A stretch of DNA of 64,000 nucleotides from Yersinia hibernica (GTDB taxonomy: Bacteria; Pseudomonadota; Gammaproteobacteria; Enterobacterales; Enterobacteriaceae): assembly GCF_004124235.1 (NCBI RefSeq), contig NZ_CP032487.1, forward strand, positions 4,216,001 through 4,280,000. The letters are read 5' to 3'. Positions 26,599-35,195 of the stretch are shown here, piece by piece. The translations under genes and the position numbers were made by a program. The notes below the pieces were generated by a model that made no database searches, was not told the DNA's origin, and saw only the letters and a program-made list of their open reading frames with translations. The first letter of the stretch is position 1. The number at the start of each line of letters is the position of its first letter.

Positions 26599-28527
26599 CT
26601 AAATGCGACTCAAACAATCCATCGCTATCATTTTGAAACTATCAAAATGCTGGCTACTCAATAAGCGGCTCATGGAGCGCTCGCGCACGAAGGTGACGAA
26701 CAAATCGTAAATGGCCATCGCCTCTTCATAGTCCGTTTTACTGATAGCCAGCAAGAAAATAACATGCGCGACCTCCCCCTCCCCCCAAGCAATACCTTGG
26801 GGGGCGAGCAGGGTGACCACCACGGTTTTCTTCGCTAATAAGCCCAGTGAATGTGGCAAGGCAATCCCCTCGCCCAACATGGTGGAGACGATGGCTTCCC
26901 GCTCCACAACCGAGGGGTAGAAATCCGCATCGACAAAACCCTCTTCTTCCAACTGGCCACAGACTTTCTTGAACAACTGTGCTTGCGTCATGGGCTGGTC
27001 GATAATCATAAAATGTTGGCTATCAAAGAATTTTTCCAACATGTAAGGGCGGGTGCGGTCAACTAACACCAGCTTGCCCAGCTGCTCTAGCTGATATTCG
27101 GTCGGGAAGGGTGACATCACCACCACCGGCTTGTTCTTTTCTGCCAGCCGTGAATTAGAAATAATAAAATCTTCGTCGATATGGTCGAGATTTTCGTAAT
27201 CACGCAGGGAAATCGTCTGTGTCATCACAATTTGCGGGTACTTACGCGCGATCTGCGCCTGAATCATGCGCGTGGTTGAGTTGCCGGTATCACACACCAA
27301 CATCACTTGAGGATGGCGCTGGTAACCAATATGGTAATGGCGCTCTAGGCCCACCCCAATGTGCAACACCAGATAGCCAATTTCATTCTCACTGAGACTG
27401 TAAGGGGTATATTTCCCCCAACTGGAAACCGCTGCCAATGTCACATCATAGGCCATTGGGTAATGCTGTTTAATGTTGGATAACAGTGGGTTAGGAATAG
27501 TAATCTGATACTTCACCCGGGTTATCATGGTCTTGATATGGGTGAGTAAATCAAGCCGCAGCTGCTTATCGCCCTGCAAATTATAGTTATAGTGGGTATT
27601 GATATAAGAGAGAATATAATCCACCAATGTCTCTTCGTCATCGGCGTTAATTTCACTCGGGCGACTGGTGCTAGGCTGGCTGGCCTGTACCCGGCGGGCA
27701 GCAATATTCACCCGCAAGTAAGCTTCTTCTGCGGCAGAAATATCCTTACCGGATAATAGCTTAAGTTCATTTGCCAAACGGCCAGAGGCCAATTTAACTG
27801 CCTCGTCGACATCTTCTGCATCAAAATCGGATAGCGGGTAACCGTCTGTGATGCGCTTTATCGCCACCGCGCAGTAAAAAATCAGGTATTGCTCGCCCTC
27901 ATCGGTTAACCGCACCGCGTATTGGGCAAGCAACTCATGCAGTAATCCGCTCAGTTCCGGCATGGTCTGGATACTGAGAAACTCATTTTTTAATAATGGG
28001 TTATCGGCATCTTGCAGTTGTAACTGAAACAGTAAATCCGTCAGACAGGTGCGAATGGCTAATTCCGCACCGAATAATTTCATGCCATAGCGGGGCTTGG
28101 TTTCAATGGTTAGATGGTAGCGGTTTAGCCTTTCTCTCACCTCGGCCATATCATTTTGCAATGTGCCACGGCTGACAAACCATTCATCAGCTAAATCTTC
28201 TAGCTTCAATGAAAAAGCGGAGGTCAAAAAGCGGATTAACAGATAGTGAACCCGCTCATTGGCTGTCCGTGGCGTCAGGTGCATCTTACGATTTTGCTGC
28301 TGTAGGGTACGAAAGCGGTCAGCATCCTCCACCATCAGCCGATACCCAAAACCCCGGTTATGCACAAAGTGCGCACCATAATGCTCAAGAATCTCATTCA
28401 ACGCCGTGATGTCAGCCCGGACTGTACGTGTTGAGACCGCAAAACGTTTCGCCAACTCCTCCTGAGGTAGCGTTTCCGATTGCAGCGCATCGAACATATA
28501 GGCCAGACGTTGATAGGGGAATCTCAC
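26599..28527 (-). CDS. PRD-containing transcriptional regulator with EIIB- and EIIA-like domains
   Basis: A 642-residue MtlR/BglG-like regulator. Seen, in order: N-terminal HTH (EELAKRFAVSTRTVRADI, about 20-45), a second Mga-type HTH (about 105-135), PRD1 with His197 (second usual His replaced, FYCAVAIKRI), PRD2 with His330 and His389, an EIIB-like domain with Cys412 (LVCDTGNSTT), and a C-terminal EIIA-2 domain with His559 (GIALPHSLGL). Such proteins are switched by PTS phosphorylation. It is the last gene of the minus-strand amino-sugar-acid cluster, 72 bp after the lactonase gene, and probably controls it. The inducer is unknown. Confidence 0.88.
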   Translation of the reverse strand: MRFPYQRLAYMFDALQSETLPQEELAKRFAVSTRTVRADITALNEILEHYGAHFVHNRGFGYRLMVEDADRFRTLQQQNRKMHLTPRTANERVHYLLIRFLTSAFSLKLEDLADEWFVSRGTLQNDMAEVRERLNRYHLTIETKPRYGMKLFGAELAIRTCLTDLLFQLQLQDADNPLLKNEFLSIQTMPELSGLLHELLAQYAVRLTDEGEQYLIFYCAVAIKRITDGYPLSDFDAEDVDEAVKLASGRLANELKLLSGKDISAAEEAYLRVNIAARRVQASQPSTSRPSEINADDEETLVDYILSYINTHYNYNLQGDKQLRLDLLTHIKTMITRVKYQITIPNPLLSNIKQHYPMAYDVTLAAVSSWGKYTPYSLSENEIGYLVLHIGVGLERHYHIGYQRHPQVMLVCDTGNSTTRMIQAQIARKYPQIVMTQTISLRDYENLDHIDEDFIISNSRLAEKNKPVVVMSPFPTEYQLEQLGKLVLVDRTRPYMLEKFFDSQHFMIIDQPMTQAQLFKKVCGQLEEEGFVDADFYPSVVEREAIVSTMLGEGIALPHSLGLLAKKTVVVTLLAPQGIAWGEGEVAHVIFLLAISKTDYEEAMAIYDLFVTFVRERSMSRLLSSQHFDSFKMIAMDCLSRI

Positions 28528-28559
28528 TGCTCCACTCCGTTATTCAGAATCTTAAGCGT

Positions 28560-28585
28560 CCCCCTGCCAACATAGCCGCAGGGGG
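28560..28585 (-). terminator. GC-rich hairpin between lactonase and regulator genes
   Basis: CCCCCTGC and GCAGGGGG form an 8-bp perfect stem with a 10-base loop just after the lactonase stop. No clear U-run on the minus strand, so it may reduce rather than stop transcription into the regulator gene. Confidence 0.45.
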
Positions 28586-28599
28586 CGCGTTATCTCACA

Positions 28600-29841
28600 T
28601 TATTTTTTCTGTGCGGCCGGCACAAATACCATTTGCGAGGGGCTGCCCACGGCGGTATAGCCAGGTACAAAGGTCAATTTGCCACTTTGTGGCGAGACTT
28701 TAAAGCGCGTTATGTTATCGCTACGTTGATTCATGGCGTACAAATAGTGCCCGGTGGGGTCGAGAACCAACGTGCGCGGATAATCACCACGGGTCCACAC
28801 ATCTTCTATCAGCTTAAATTCACCATCAGCCGTCACGGCAAACAGGCCAATACTGTTATGCAGGCGGTTTGCGACATACAAGAATTTGCCATCTTGCGAG
28901 AGTGTCAGGCCCGCTGCAAAGTTGGTACCACGATAGTCACTGGGCAATGATGATACAGTATGTAACTGTTTCAATGTGCCTTTTTCCGGATCTAACTGAT
29001 AGCTGGTCAGGGTTGATGCTTCTTCATTAATCAAAAATAACGTTTTGCCGTTAGGATGGAAGACAAAATGGCGCGGGCCAGCCCCCGCCGACGAGGCGCT
29101 GATAAATGGCGGAGAGTTAGGTATCAACTTGCCATTATCTGCCTCAAAGTGGTATTGATAAATTCTGTCCAGCCCCAAATCGGTGGAGAACACAAACTTG
29201 CCATTCGGTGAACTGGCGACCATATGAGCATGGGGGCCATTGTGGTCACTGATGGCAAAGCTCCCCTCTACCGCAGCCGCGGGTTTCGCGGCCCCCGCCG
29301 GGCCTTCATCTTGCTGTACGTCACTGGCATCAGAAAGTTTGCCACTGCTTTGTCGCGGGAAAACAGCCACTGAACCACTGATATAGTTGGCGACCAGCAA
29401 ATGGCTGCCCGACGGGGTTAAGGAGAGATACACCGGCCCTGCCCCCTGAGAATCAACCTGATTAATCAACGTCAAGCTGCCATCAGCCGGATTAATGCTG
29501 TAAGCGGCAATAGCACCGTGTTTGCCGCCATTATAGTCCGCGACTTCACTGGCGACATATAAGGTCTTGCCTTGATTATCCACCACCAACTGCGCCGGAT
29601 TAGCCAGTGAACTGACCAGCGTTTTCTCCGTCAATTCACCGGTTTTAGCATCAACCACTAGCCGGTAAACTCCTTCACCATTCGGGAGATAGGTTCCGAC
29701 GTAAGCAAATGATTTATTGGCAGTCTGCTCGGCGTGGGCCAGCGGATTAAACAGGGCGACCGTCGCCAAAGCGATTCCCGCTGACAGATTTTTTAAGCCA
29801 GTCAGACCGGTTAAATCAGATTCTGTTGAGCTGTTATGCAT
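28600..29841 (-). CDS. Exported lactonase-family beta-propeller protein
   Basis: A 413-residue member of the 6-phosphogluconolactonase (YbhE/carboxy-cis,cis-muconate cyclase-like) seven-bladed propeller family. Seen: AYVGTYLPNGEGVYRLVVD, HMVASSPNGKFVFSTDLGLD with RIYQYHFE, GPRHFVFHPNGKTLFLINE, and YPRTLVLDPTGHYLYAMNQ. Unlike cytoplasmic Pgl, it has an N-terminal hydrophobic segment (AGIALATVALFNPLAHA, about 21-37) with a likely signal cleavage after AHA, so it is probably periplasmic. It follows the DgaF-like aldolase gene after a 127-bp gap. Opening of an aldonolactone before uptake is a reasonable inference, not shown. Confidence 0.85.
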   Translation of the reverse strand: MHNSSTESDLTGLTGLKNLSAGIALATVALFNPLAHAEQTANKSFAYVGTYLPNGEGVYRLVVDAKTGELTEKTLVSSLANPAQLVVDNQGKTLYVASEVADYNGGKHGAIAAYSINPADGSLTLINQVDSQGAGPVYLSLTPSGSHLLVANYISGSVAVFPRQSSGKLSDASDVQQDEGPAGAAKPAAAVEGSFAISDHNGPHAHMVASSPNGKFVFSTDLGLDRIYQYHFEADNGKLIPNSPPFISASSAGAGPRHFVFHPNGKTLFLINEEASTLTSYQLDPEKGTLKQLHTVSSLPSDYRGTNFAAGLTLSQDGKFLYVANRLHNSIGLFAVTADGEFKLIEDVWTRGDYPRTLVLDPTGHYLYAMNQRSDNITRFKVSPQSGKLTFVPGYTAVGSPSQMVFVPAAQKK

Positions 29842-29901
29842 ATGGGTCCTTACTCATAGTGAACGATTATTGAATGGTATGGGTCTATTCAACTTCACCA
29901 T

Positions 29902-29925
29902 CAGAGCACCCAGCGGGGCGCTCTG
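29902..29925. repeat. Stem-loop between dgaF-like and lactonase genes
   Basis: CAGAGC and GCTCTG pair, extended inward by CCC/GGG past one mismatch, around AGCG. Sits in the 127-bp gap; no T-run on either strand. May be an intercistronic processing or weak termination structure. Confidence 0.4.
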
Positions 29926-29968
29926 GACACTGGCGGCCTATCAAGTTTTATGCTAATAAATCAGAAAG

Positions 29969-30709
29969 TTACGGCACGATTTTTTTGACGATATTCAATA
30001 AGGTTTGCACGTCTTGTGGCCGGGTATTGCCCGTTTTGCTATCAATGATTGAGCTATAGATATGTGGAATAACTTTCGTGACGCCAGCATCCAACGCGAT
30101 TTGCACAATAGCTTCGAAATTATCCAGATCAATACCGCCAGTTGGCTCCAGCCAGAAACCGGTCGCCGCGCAAGCCTCGGCCACGAAACGGTATTCATCA
30201 ATGGAATCCAACCCATTCATCGGGAAGAATTTCACCGAACTGCCGCCCATATCTTTCAGCATGGCAATGGCGGTTGTGATCGGAACAATGGCGTCTTTTT
30301 GTTGTGAACTCAGGGGGCCGGTAGAAATTTTCACATAGCCCACTTTACCAGTGGGGGAAATCAGGCCGTTGACCACCGTCTCATGCTGGCCCAGCAAGGC
30401 ACGGCTGGTGCCAACACCGGTGAAAACCTGATTCACATGTTGCGGCTGTACTTGCTGTGAAATCTGGCTGACCATCGCCGACTGCTTGGGATCACCGGCA
30501 CCCAGCCCAACCGACAAAGCATTGTCAATCAGGGCAGCATACTCACACATGTCTTTGACGGCGCTGTCGACATCCGGGTAATTCTTCGATAACACCCCCA
30601 CCAGCACATGGCCTTCAGCGGCCTGATAAATCTCGCGCGCATTGTCTTTAGAACCCGCCAGCACATTCAAACACACGCGGTCACGGTAATAATTTGGGGT
30701 CAATTTCAT
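29969..30709 (-). CDS. dgaF: DgaF-like 2-dehydro-3-deoxy-6-phosphogluconate aldolase
   Basis: A 246-residue KDGP aldolase of the DgaF family, which in Salmonella D-glucosaminate catabolism splits 2-keto-3-deoxy-6-phosphogluconate to pyruvate and glyceraldehyde 3-phosphate. Seen: FTGVGTSRALLGQHE, Lys160 in GSSVKFFPMNGL (likely Schiff-base Lys) and the phosphate-binding EPTGGIDLDNF. Begins 3 bp after the dgaE-like stop, so the two enzymes are co-translated. Family assignment is firm; the in vivo substrate rests on context. Confidence 0.85.
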   Translation of the reverse strand: MKLTPNYYRDRVCLNVLAGSKDNAREIYQAAEGHVLVGVLSKNYPDVDSAVKDMCEYAALIDNALSVGLGAGDPKQSAMVSQISQQVQPQHVNQVFTGVGTSRALLGQHETVVNGLISPTGKVGYVKISTGPLSSQQKDAIVPITTAIAMLKDMGGSSVKFFPMNGLDSIDEYRFVAEACAATGFWLEPTGGIDLDNFEAIVQIALDAGVTKVIPHIYSSIIDSKTGNTRPQDVQTLLNIVKKIVP

Positions 30710-30712
30710 CGG

Positions 30713-31825
30713 TCAGGCTCCCTTAACCAAGCGGTTAATGCAGGTGTAAATTGTCTCAAGTTGCGATGGCGTCACACTGCGCACGTCCACCTCAATCTTG
30801 CCCTCGTTAGCTTTGTAAGCACGGAAGTAAATGGCAATATCACCATTTTTGAGTGCATCGACCAAATCTAGGGCCGAGCGGCCAATTTTGGCCTCGTCAA
30901 AACTGATTTCAGTGCGGGCAATATCACGCCCCGCCGCATCCCACACCACTTTGGCTGAGACGCCGTCAATAGTATTTAACTGGCTGATGAAAGGAGCCAT
31001 TTTCTCCACCATCTGCTGGCCCGTCTCTTTCTCCAGTGTCATGTAGCTTTCAATCGCGCGGGTCAGTCCAAGAATGCCCTCCTTGCCGACTTTCATCGCC
31101 CGGCCAATGCCATTGGCTTGCAATTTCACCCAATCCACATAGGTTTTCTTGCCTAATACCAAGCCGCTGGTCGGCCCTTCAATGGCTTTGGCCCCACTGT
31201 AAATCACCAAATCCGCGCCCATGTGGTAGTAACACTGCAAATCTTCTTCTGCAGCGGCATCGACAATTAATGGCAACTGATGTTGACGCGCAATCACCAC
31301 GGCTTGTTCCACCGATAAAATGCTTTTTTGCACACAATGATGGGATTTTATATACAAGATCGCCGCAGTATTGGGTGTGATGGCCGCCTCCAGCTGTTCT
31401 GGTAGGCACTCATTGGCATAACCCGCTTCCACCACTTTACCGCCGCCTAATGTCACCATGGTATCCACCGGCGCACCAAAGTTAACATTGTGGCCTTTGG
31501 CCATAACAATTTCATGGGGCACGGTGCGCGGTGCGGCATGCAGGTTAACCAGTAAGTTAGCATTGTCTTTGACAATCACCGCCGCGACGGACTGGGCAAT
31601 CCCGGCAGAGGCGCAAGACACCACCACCGCACTTTCCACATTCAGTAAGTTCGCAATATAAGCGCCAGTTTGATTCACCAGATCTTTCATCACAAAGTAA
31701 TGATTCAGCCCCAACTCCACGGCCTCAACCACATCTTGCCGTGGCGTCGAAACCCCCAGCATCGTCATGCGGCCGGAAGCATTAATGACATGCTTTAACT
31801 GGTATTTTTCATAGACTGAAGACAT
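30713..31825 (-). CDS. dgaE: DgaE-like PLP-dependent ammonia-lyase (SelA-related)
   Basis: A 370-residue SelA-related PLP enzyme. DgaE of Salmonella converts D-glucosaminate 6-phosphate to 2-keto-3-deoxy-6-phosphogluconate and ammonia. Seen: INASGRMTMLGVSTP, AVVVSCASAGIAQSV, Asp189 in LIVDAAAEEDL and the probable PLP Lys213 in YSGAKAIEGPTSG. The start overlaps the end of the amidohydrolase gene by 17 bp. It works naturally with the DgaF-like aldolase next to it. Confidence 0.85.
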   Translation of the reverse strand: MSSVYEKYQLKHVINASGRMTMLGVSTPRQDVVEAVELGLNHYFVMKDLVNQTGAYIANLLNVESAVVVSCASAGIAQSVAAVIVKDNANLLVNLHAAPRTVPHEIVMAKGHNVNFGAPVDTMVTLGGGKVVEAGYANECLPEQLEAAITPNTAAILYIKSHHCVQKSILSVEQAVVIARQHQLPLIVDAAAEEDLQCYYHMGADLVIYSGAKAIEGPTSGLVLGKKTYVDWVKLQANGIGRAMKVGKEGILGLTRAIESYMTLEKETGQQMVEKMAPFISQLNTIDGVSAKVVWDAAGRDIARTEISFDEAKIGRSALDLVDALKNGDIAIYFRAYKANEGKIEVDVRSVTPSQLETIYTCINRLVKGA

Positions 31826-32978
31826 CTTTTAACTTCCCCTCGTCAGTTAATACTAAGTCACCGGCAACAACCGCCGCCAGTGGCACCAGGAACTTGTCAC
31901 CGGCAACCGATTTACCTTCTGAATCACTGAACACCTTAGGCTGCTGTTGCAACTCAAAAATGGTCAAATCTGCATCATAGCCCGCATCCAGCCGCCCTTT
32001 ATCCGTCAGGCGCAGAGCCTGTGCGGCATTTTCAGTCACACAGCGAATGACTTGTTCAAGACTCAGCCCGAGGGTGAAAAATTTGGACATCACCGTCGCC
32101 AGGCTATGTACTGGCCCATTTAGGCGGTTGCGACAATAAATGTCGGAGCTGATGGTGTGCGGGTAAATACCTTGCTTGATGGCAAGCTCGGCCACATCGA
32201 AACTGAAACTGGCACTGCCGTGGCCCACATCTAATAATACGCCGCGCTTTAATGCCCGCTGGATAGATTCACGTAATGCGCCGGCGGGGGTCAAAATTCG
32301 ATTTGGTTTGCCGTTATAGCAGTGAGTAATAATGTCACCTTGGGTCAGTAAGTCGGCAATTTCATCCAAGTCGGGGGGGTTATTGCCGATATGCACCATC
32401 AGTGGCAACTGATTGTTTTCTTGCTGAATTTCTTTGGCGCGCACCAATGGTTTGATACCGTTTTTACCCACTACACTGCTGCTCATTCGGGCTTTAATGC
32501 CGAGAATAAAACCGGGATTGCGGGCAATGGCTTGGCTGACACTTTGCTTATCAATCTGCGCCATATCCGCTAATTCGTTTTGCGTCACAATGCCTGTTTT
32601 CGCAATATTCAGGAAAGCATAAACATGGGTTTTGGCCGCACGGGTTAAGCGGTAAAAATCGTCGATATCATTGGCCCCGGTGCTGCCCGCGTCCACCACG
32701 GTGGTGACGCCGCTGGCAACACCGACTAAATCGGCTTCATCATGATAAATAGGTGATGCGGGGTAACAATGCACGTGAGAATCAATCCAGCCGGCACTGA
32801 GGTAGAATTTCCCAGCCAGATCCAACACTTTTTTCGCGGAATTAATCGGATATTTGGCCTGATTGTGTTTATCTTCAGAAATAACCGCGCTGACGGCGAC
32901 TATTTTTCCGTCATTAATCGCAACATCAACCTGTCGGCCGTCAACTAATAATGCCCCAGTGATAATAAAGTCATACAT
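31809..32978 (-). CDS. Amidohydrolase/deacetylase metallohydrolase
   Basis: A 389-residue amidohydrolase-superfamily enzyme. Seen: metal-binding His68-x-His70 in DSHVHCYP, MVHIGNNPPDLDEI and IITHCYNGK with further His ligands, and the catalytic Asp in TISSDIYCRNR. A Lys in ILGIKARMSSSVV may be the carbamylated metal bridge. I chose the ATG at 32978 (MYDFIITGALLVDG), with AGGAAGG before it; the 50-residue upstream extension runs through the intergenic hairpin into the previous gene. In this cluster it most plausibly removes an acyl group from an N-acyl amino-sugar acid. Substrate not established. Confidence 0.85.
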   Translation of the reverse strand: MYDFIITGALLVDGRQVDVAINDGKIVAVSAVISEDKHNQAKYPINSAKKVLDLAGKFYLSAGWIDSHVHCYPASPIYHDEADLVGVASGVTTVVDAGSTGANDIDDFYRLTRAAKTHVYAFLNIAKTGIVTQNELADMAQIDKQSVSQAIARNPGFILGIKARMSSSVVGKNGIKPLVRAKEIQQENNQLPLMVHIGNNPPDLDEIADLLTQGDIITHCYNGKPNRILTPAGALRESIQRALKRGVLLDVGHGSASFSFDVAELAIKQGIYPHTISSDIYCRNRLNGPVHSLATVMSKFFTLGLSLEQVIRCVTENAAQALRLTDKGRLDAGYDADLTIFELQQQPKVFSDSEGKSVAGDKFLVPLAAVVAGDLVLTDEGKLKDVFSL

Positions 32979-33007
32979 TATATTATACCTTCCTGACTCA
33001 ATGCCGC

Positions 33008-33047
33008 CACGAGGTAAATATTCAAATAACTGGATATTTACCTCGTG
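33008..33047. repeat. Perfect 14-bp hairpin between transporter and enzyme genes
   Basis: CACGAGGTAAATAT and its exact complement ATATTTACCTCGTG flank 12 bases, directly after the DUF4310 stop and 30 bases before the amidohydrolase start. No T-run on the minus strand, so it is likely an intercistronic RNA structure that could set different mRNA levels for transporter and enzyme halves. Confidence 0.75.
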
Positions 33048-33049
33048 TA

Positions 33050-33706
33050 TTAGGAAATGGCGACTGGGAAAATAGATCCTAAAATCATAGCGCCCAGAAT
33101 TGCACCACCGGTAATAGGTTTGTTCCACAGATAAAACAGCAATGCACCGGCTAAAGAACCAATGCCAATCGGAATGGATGCGGTAATGGCAGACAAGATA
33201 ATCAATGGCCCTAAGAAACGACCAGACGAATTACCAGCCCCCATCATGACATCAGCCCCATAAGTTGAATTACTCTGGTTAATCGTAAATTTACGCGCCA
33301 AAATAATCAGATAGCCAATCGCCAGACCAATAATCAACCCTGTCACTAACGAAGCGGTGAAATTAGCAACCGGGAAAACAAATCCGGCCCCCAATAATAA
33401 TGCCGGCACCCCCAAACCCACACCAGTTTGAATCGCCCCGCCAATATCCAAAATACCGACCAGTGAACCTTCAATAATTCGGGCGAATAAGAAGCTGGCA
33501 CCAAATGCCGCCACTGCACCATAAACTCCCGTGTCCATCCCCGCACGTAGCATTGAAACAAATGCCACTTCGTTAAATGCGCCGATACCATATAAATAAT
33601 ACATATGAGTACCTGCAAATACACCGGAGGATAATAACCCGACAAAGATCGGAAATGACCAGTCGGCATACCAGAAATTATTCTTGGTTTGTTCATCCAT
33701 CATCAA
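33050..33706 (-). CDS. DUF4310 family membrane protein
   Basis: A 218-residue integral membrane protein of the DUF4310 family, of unknown function. About six hydrophobic segments are visible, near residues 18-37, 58-80, 85-110, 113-137, 160-190 and 194-218, with a Gly-rich region ILDIGGAIQTGVGLGVP. The start has three ATG codons in a row. It lies 14 bp after DUF4311. Size and pairing recall the two-membrane-protein (C plus D) layout of mannose-type PTS transporters, but I see no sequence motif proving that relation. Confidence 0.82.
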   Translation of the reverse strand: MMMDEQTKNNFWYADWSFPIFVGLLSSGVFAGTHMYYLYGIGAFNEVAFVSMLRAGMDTGVYGAVAAFGASFLFARIIEGSLVGILDIGGAIQTGVGLGVPALLLGAGFVFPVANFTASLVTGLIIGLAIGYLIILARKFTINQSNSTYGADVMMGAGNSSGRFLGPLIILSAITASIPIGIGSLAGALLFYLWNKPITGGAILGAMILGSIFPVAIS

Positions 33707-33720
33707 GCTCCTCTCGCTGT

Positions 33721-34497
33721 TTATTTTCCGCTTAATGCATTATGAATAGCATTGAGCCACACTGGTGCATTCAGACTGAATGATTCCAGGAATTTCAGAT
33801 CGAAACCGCGGAAGAAACCACTGAGAACAAATAATAGAACAATTACTGTCATCATGATTTTAGTGACTTTATTCCAGCCGCTTTCCTCGACGCCTTTGCC
33901 AATTAAAATACCTAAAACTAGGCCTGGCACCGCGTTACCCATAATTAACTGCGCTAAGCCACCGAAAATAGTGGCCCAGAAACCAGAACGACGCCCGGCA
34001 TCAATTGCCGCTAACCAGAAAATAACTGGCATCACGGTGTTAACCAGAATATTCGCCGCAGGTACCAACACTTTAATCGCTGTCACCTGTAATGCAGCTG
34101 GCACCGCCGATGCTGTAGTATTTAAGAAACTGACAACAATAACCCCGATAATTCCGCAGGCAATGGCCATCTTTTTCGGGTTATGCATGGTTTCTGCCAC
34201 ATTGCGATTTTTAATCATCAATGCTGCAGCCCCCCAGTTAGGAATAATACGATGGTCGACATCTTGAGTAAAAGCACCTGCCGCCACTGAAGAAGCCCAG
34301 GCGTTGAAGAAAAACCCTAACCCAAAGGAGAAATGCGAAGCCGGATCACCCTCACACGAGTTCAACTCGCCCAAGGTACGAAACGCCCCCATTCCTTGTA
34401 TGGTCGGGGCGTGGAACATCCGGGCGGCCCCAACACCTACCCCCACGCCGACCAGTCCGCCGATAATAATCGACTTAAAAAGAATGATTAGAAACAT
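33721..34497 (-). CDS. DUF4311 family membrane protein
   Basis: A 258-residue membrane protein of the DUF4311 family, unknown function. Seen: an N-terminal Gly/Val-rich segment (IIIGGLVGVGVGVGAARMF), then a charged His-containing loop (DPASHFSFGLGFFFNAWASS, DVDHRIIPNWGAAAL, about 50-100), and several further membrane segments (ACGIIGVIVVSFLN, PVIFWLAAIDAGRR, MMTVIVLLFVLSGFF). The conserved-looking loop with two His and an Asp is a candidate substrate or phosphate site. Fourteen bp after DUF4312. Confidence 0.82.
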   Translation of the reverse strand: MFLIILFKSIIIGGLVGVGVGVGAARMFHAPTIQGMGAFRTLGELNSCEGDPASHFSFGLGFFFNAWASSVAAGAFTQDVDHRIIPNWGAAALMIKNRNVAETMHNPKKMAIACGIIGVIVVSFLNTTASAVPAALQVTAIKVLVPAANILVNTVMPVIFWLAAIDAGRRSGFWATIFGGLAQLIMGNAVPGLVLGILIGKGVEESGWNKVTKIMMTVIVLLFVLSGFFRGFDLKFLESFSLNAPVWLNAIHNALSGK

Positions 34498-34510
34498 CAG
34501 TATATCCTTT

Positions 34511-34807
34511 TCATTTAGATATGAAGACGACCTTATCTGTATTAATGATTGTCACACTCACGGTAATATCTAATTCAACGCTGTACGTTTTTCTTTCTCG
34601 CGGTAGGAAAAAGAATAAAAACTTTTCATTTTTTACTGATAATTCTGCTTTTAATACTTTTACGTCTTGTGGTTCGATTCTCAGTAAAATATTTTGTGTC
34701 GATTTCAACACGGTATTCTGAACATTACCGAGCGCATTAGCGAAAGCTTTACTTTGGGTATCGCCTTTACCTTTTACTTGCACCTGAGTGGTATATTGCT
34801 CTTTCAT
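34511..34807 (-). CDS. DUF4312 family small protein
   Basis: A 98-residue soluble protein of the DUF4312 family, function unknown. It contains no His and no Cys, so it cannot be a conventional phospho-carrier. Predicted alternating beta-strands (FLFFFLPRERKTYSVELDIT) suggest a small alpha/beta fold. Its start abuts the SFCGS stop with a shared base (34807), implying coupled synthesis. Confidence 0.82.
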   Translation of the reverse strand: MKEQYTTQVQVKGKGDTQSKAFANALGNVQNTVLKSTQNILLRIEPQDVKVLKAELSVKNEKFLFFFLPRERKTYSVELDITVSVTIINTDKVVFISK

Positions 34808-35172
34808 TACGGTTGACCATATTTCTTGATATAGGCTTCTACTAACTTCTGCCCTAGCTCTTCTTTATCCATAAATCCGAAGCCTAATACCTTGCAGCCT
34901 TCATTTATTGCCGTCACACCTTCCTCCACTGAACGCATGCCGTATTTTGCTTTGTAACCATATTTATTTTGCGCAGTAATAGCACCGGCACCACCACTGC
35001 CACAGAATGAAATACCGAAATCTGCTTGTTCGCTATTCATCACATCACCCAGTTTCATATCGGCAGCCACTCCGGGAATAACCACCACGCGGCCACCTGC
35101 TAATTCAACACCTTGACCTACTTTCTGGCCTTTTCCTAAACGGTCGCCAATCACTACGGTAATTTGAGTCAT
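34807..35172 (-). CDS. SFCGS family glycine-rich protein
   Basis: A 121-residue protein named for its SFCGS motif: Cys57 in FGISFCGSGGAGAITAQNKY. No His residues; a second Cys at 93 (EGCKVLGFGFMDKEE). A Cys within a Gly-rich turn after a hydrophobic strand resembles EIIB active sites in outline, but the surrounding sequence is not a known EIIB family. Alpha/beta fold expected. Function unknown; always-together cluster partner of DUF4310/4311/4312. Follows the PRD gene by 23 bp. Confidence 0.82.
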   Translation of the reverse strand: MTQITVVIGDRLGKGQKVGQGVELAGGRVVVIPGVAADMKLGDVMNSEQADFGISFCGSGGAGAITAQNKYGYKAKYGMRSVEEGVTAINEGCKVLGFGFMDKEELGQKLVEAYIKKYGQP

Positions 35173-35195
35173 AGTCTCTTCTCCAGAACAGTATT

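Noticed and set aside
32979..33128. 50-codon N-terminal extension of the amidohydrolase
   Set aside because: Runs through the intercistronic hairpin into the DUF4310 gene; the ATG at 32978 has a strong AGGAAGG site and begins the conserved domain.
33752..34267. 171-codon plus-strand ORF opposite DUF4311
   Set aside because: Antisense shadow of a membrane protein gene; composition rich in Lys/Thr/Pro and no recognisable domain.
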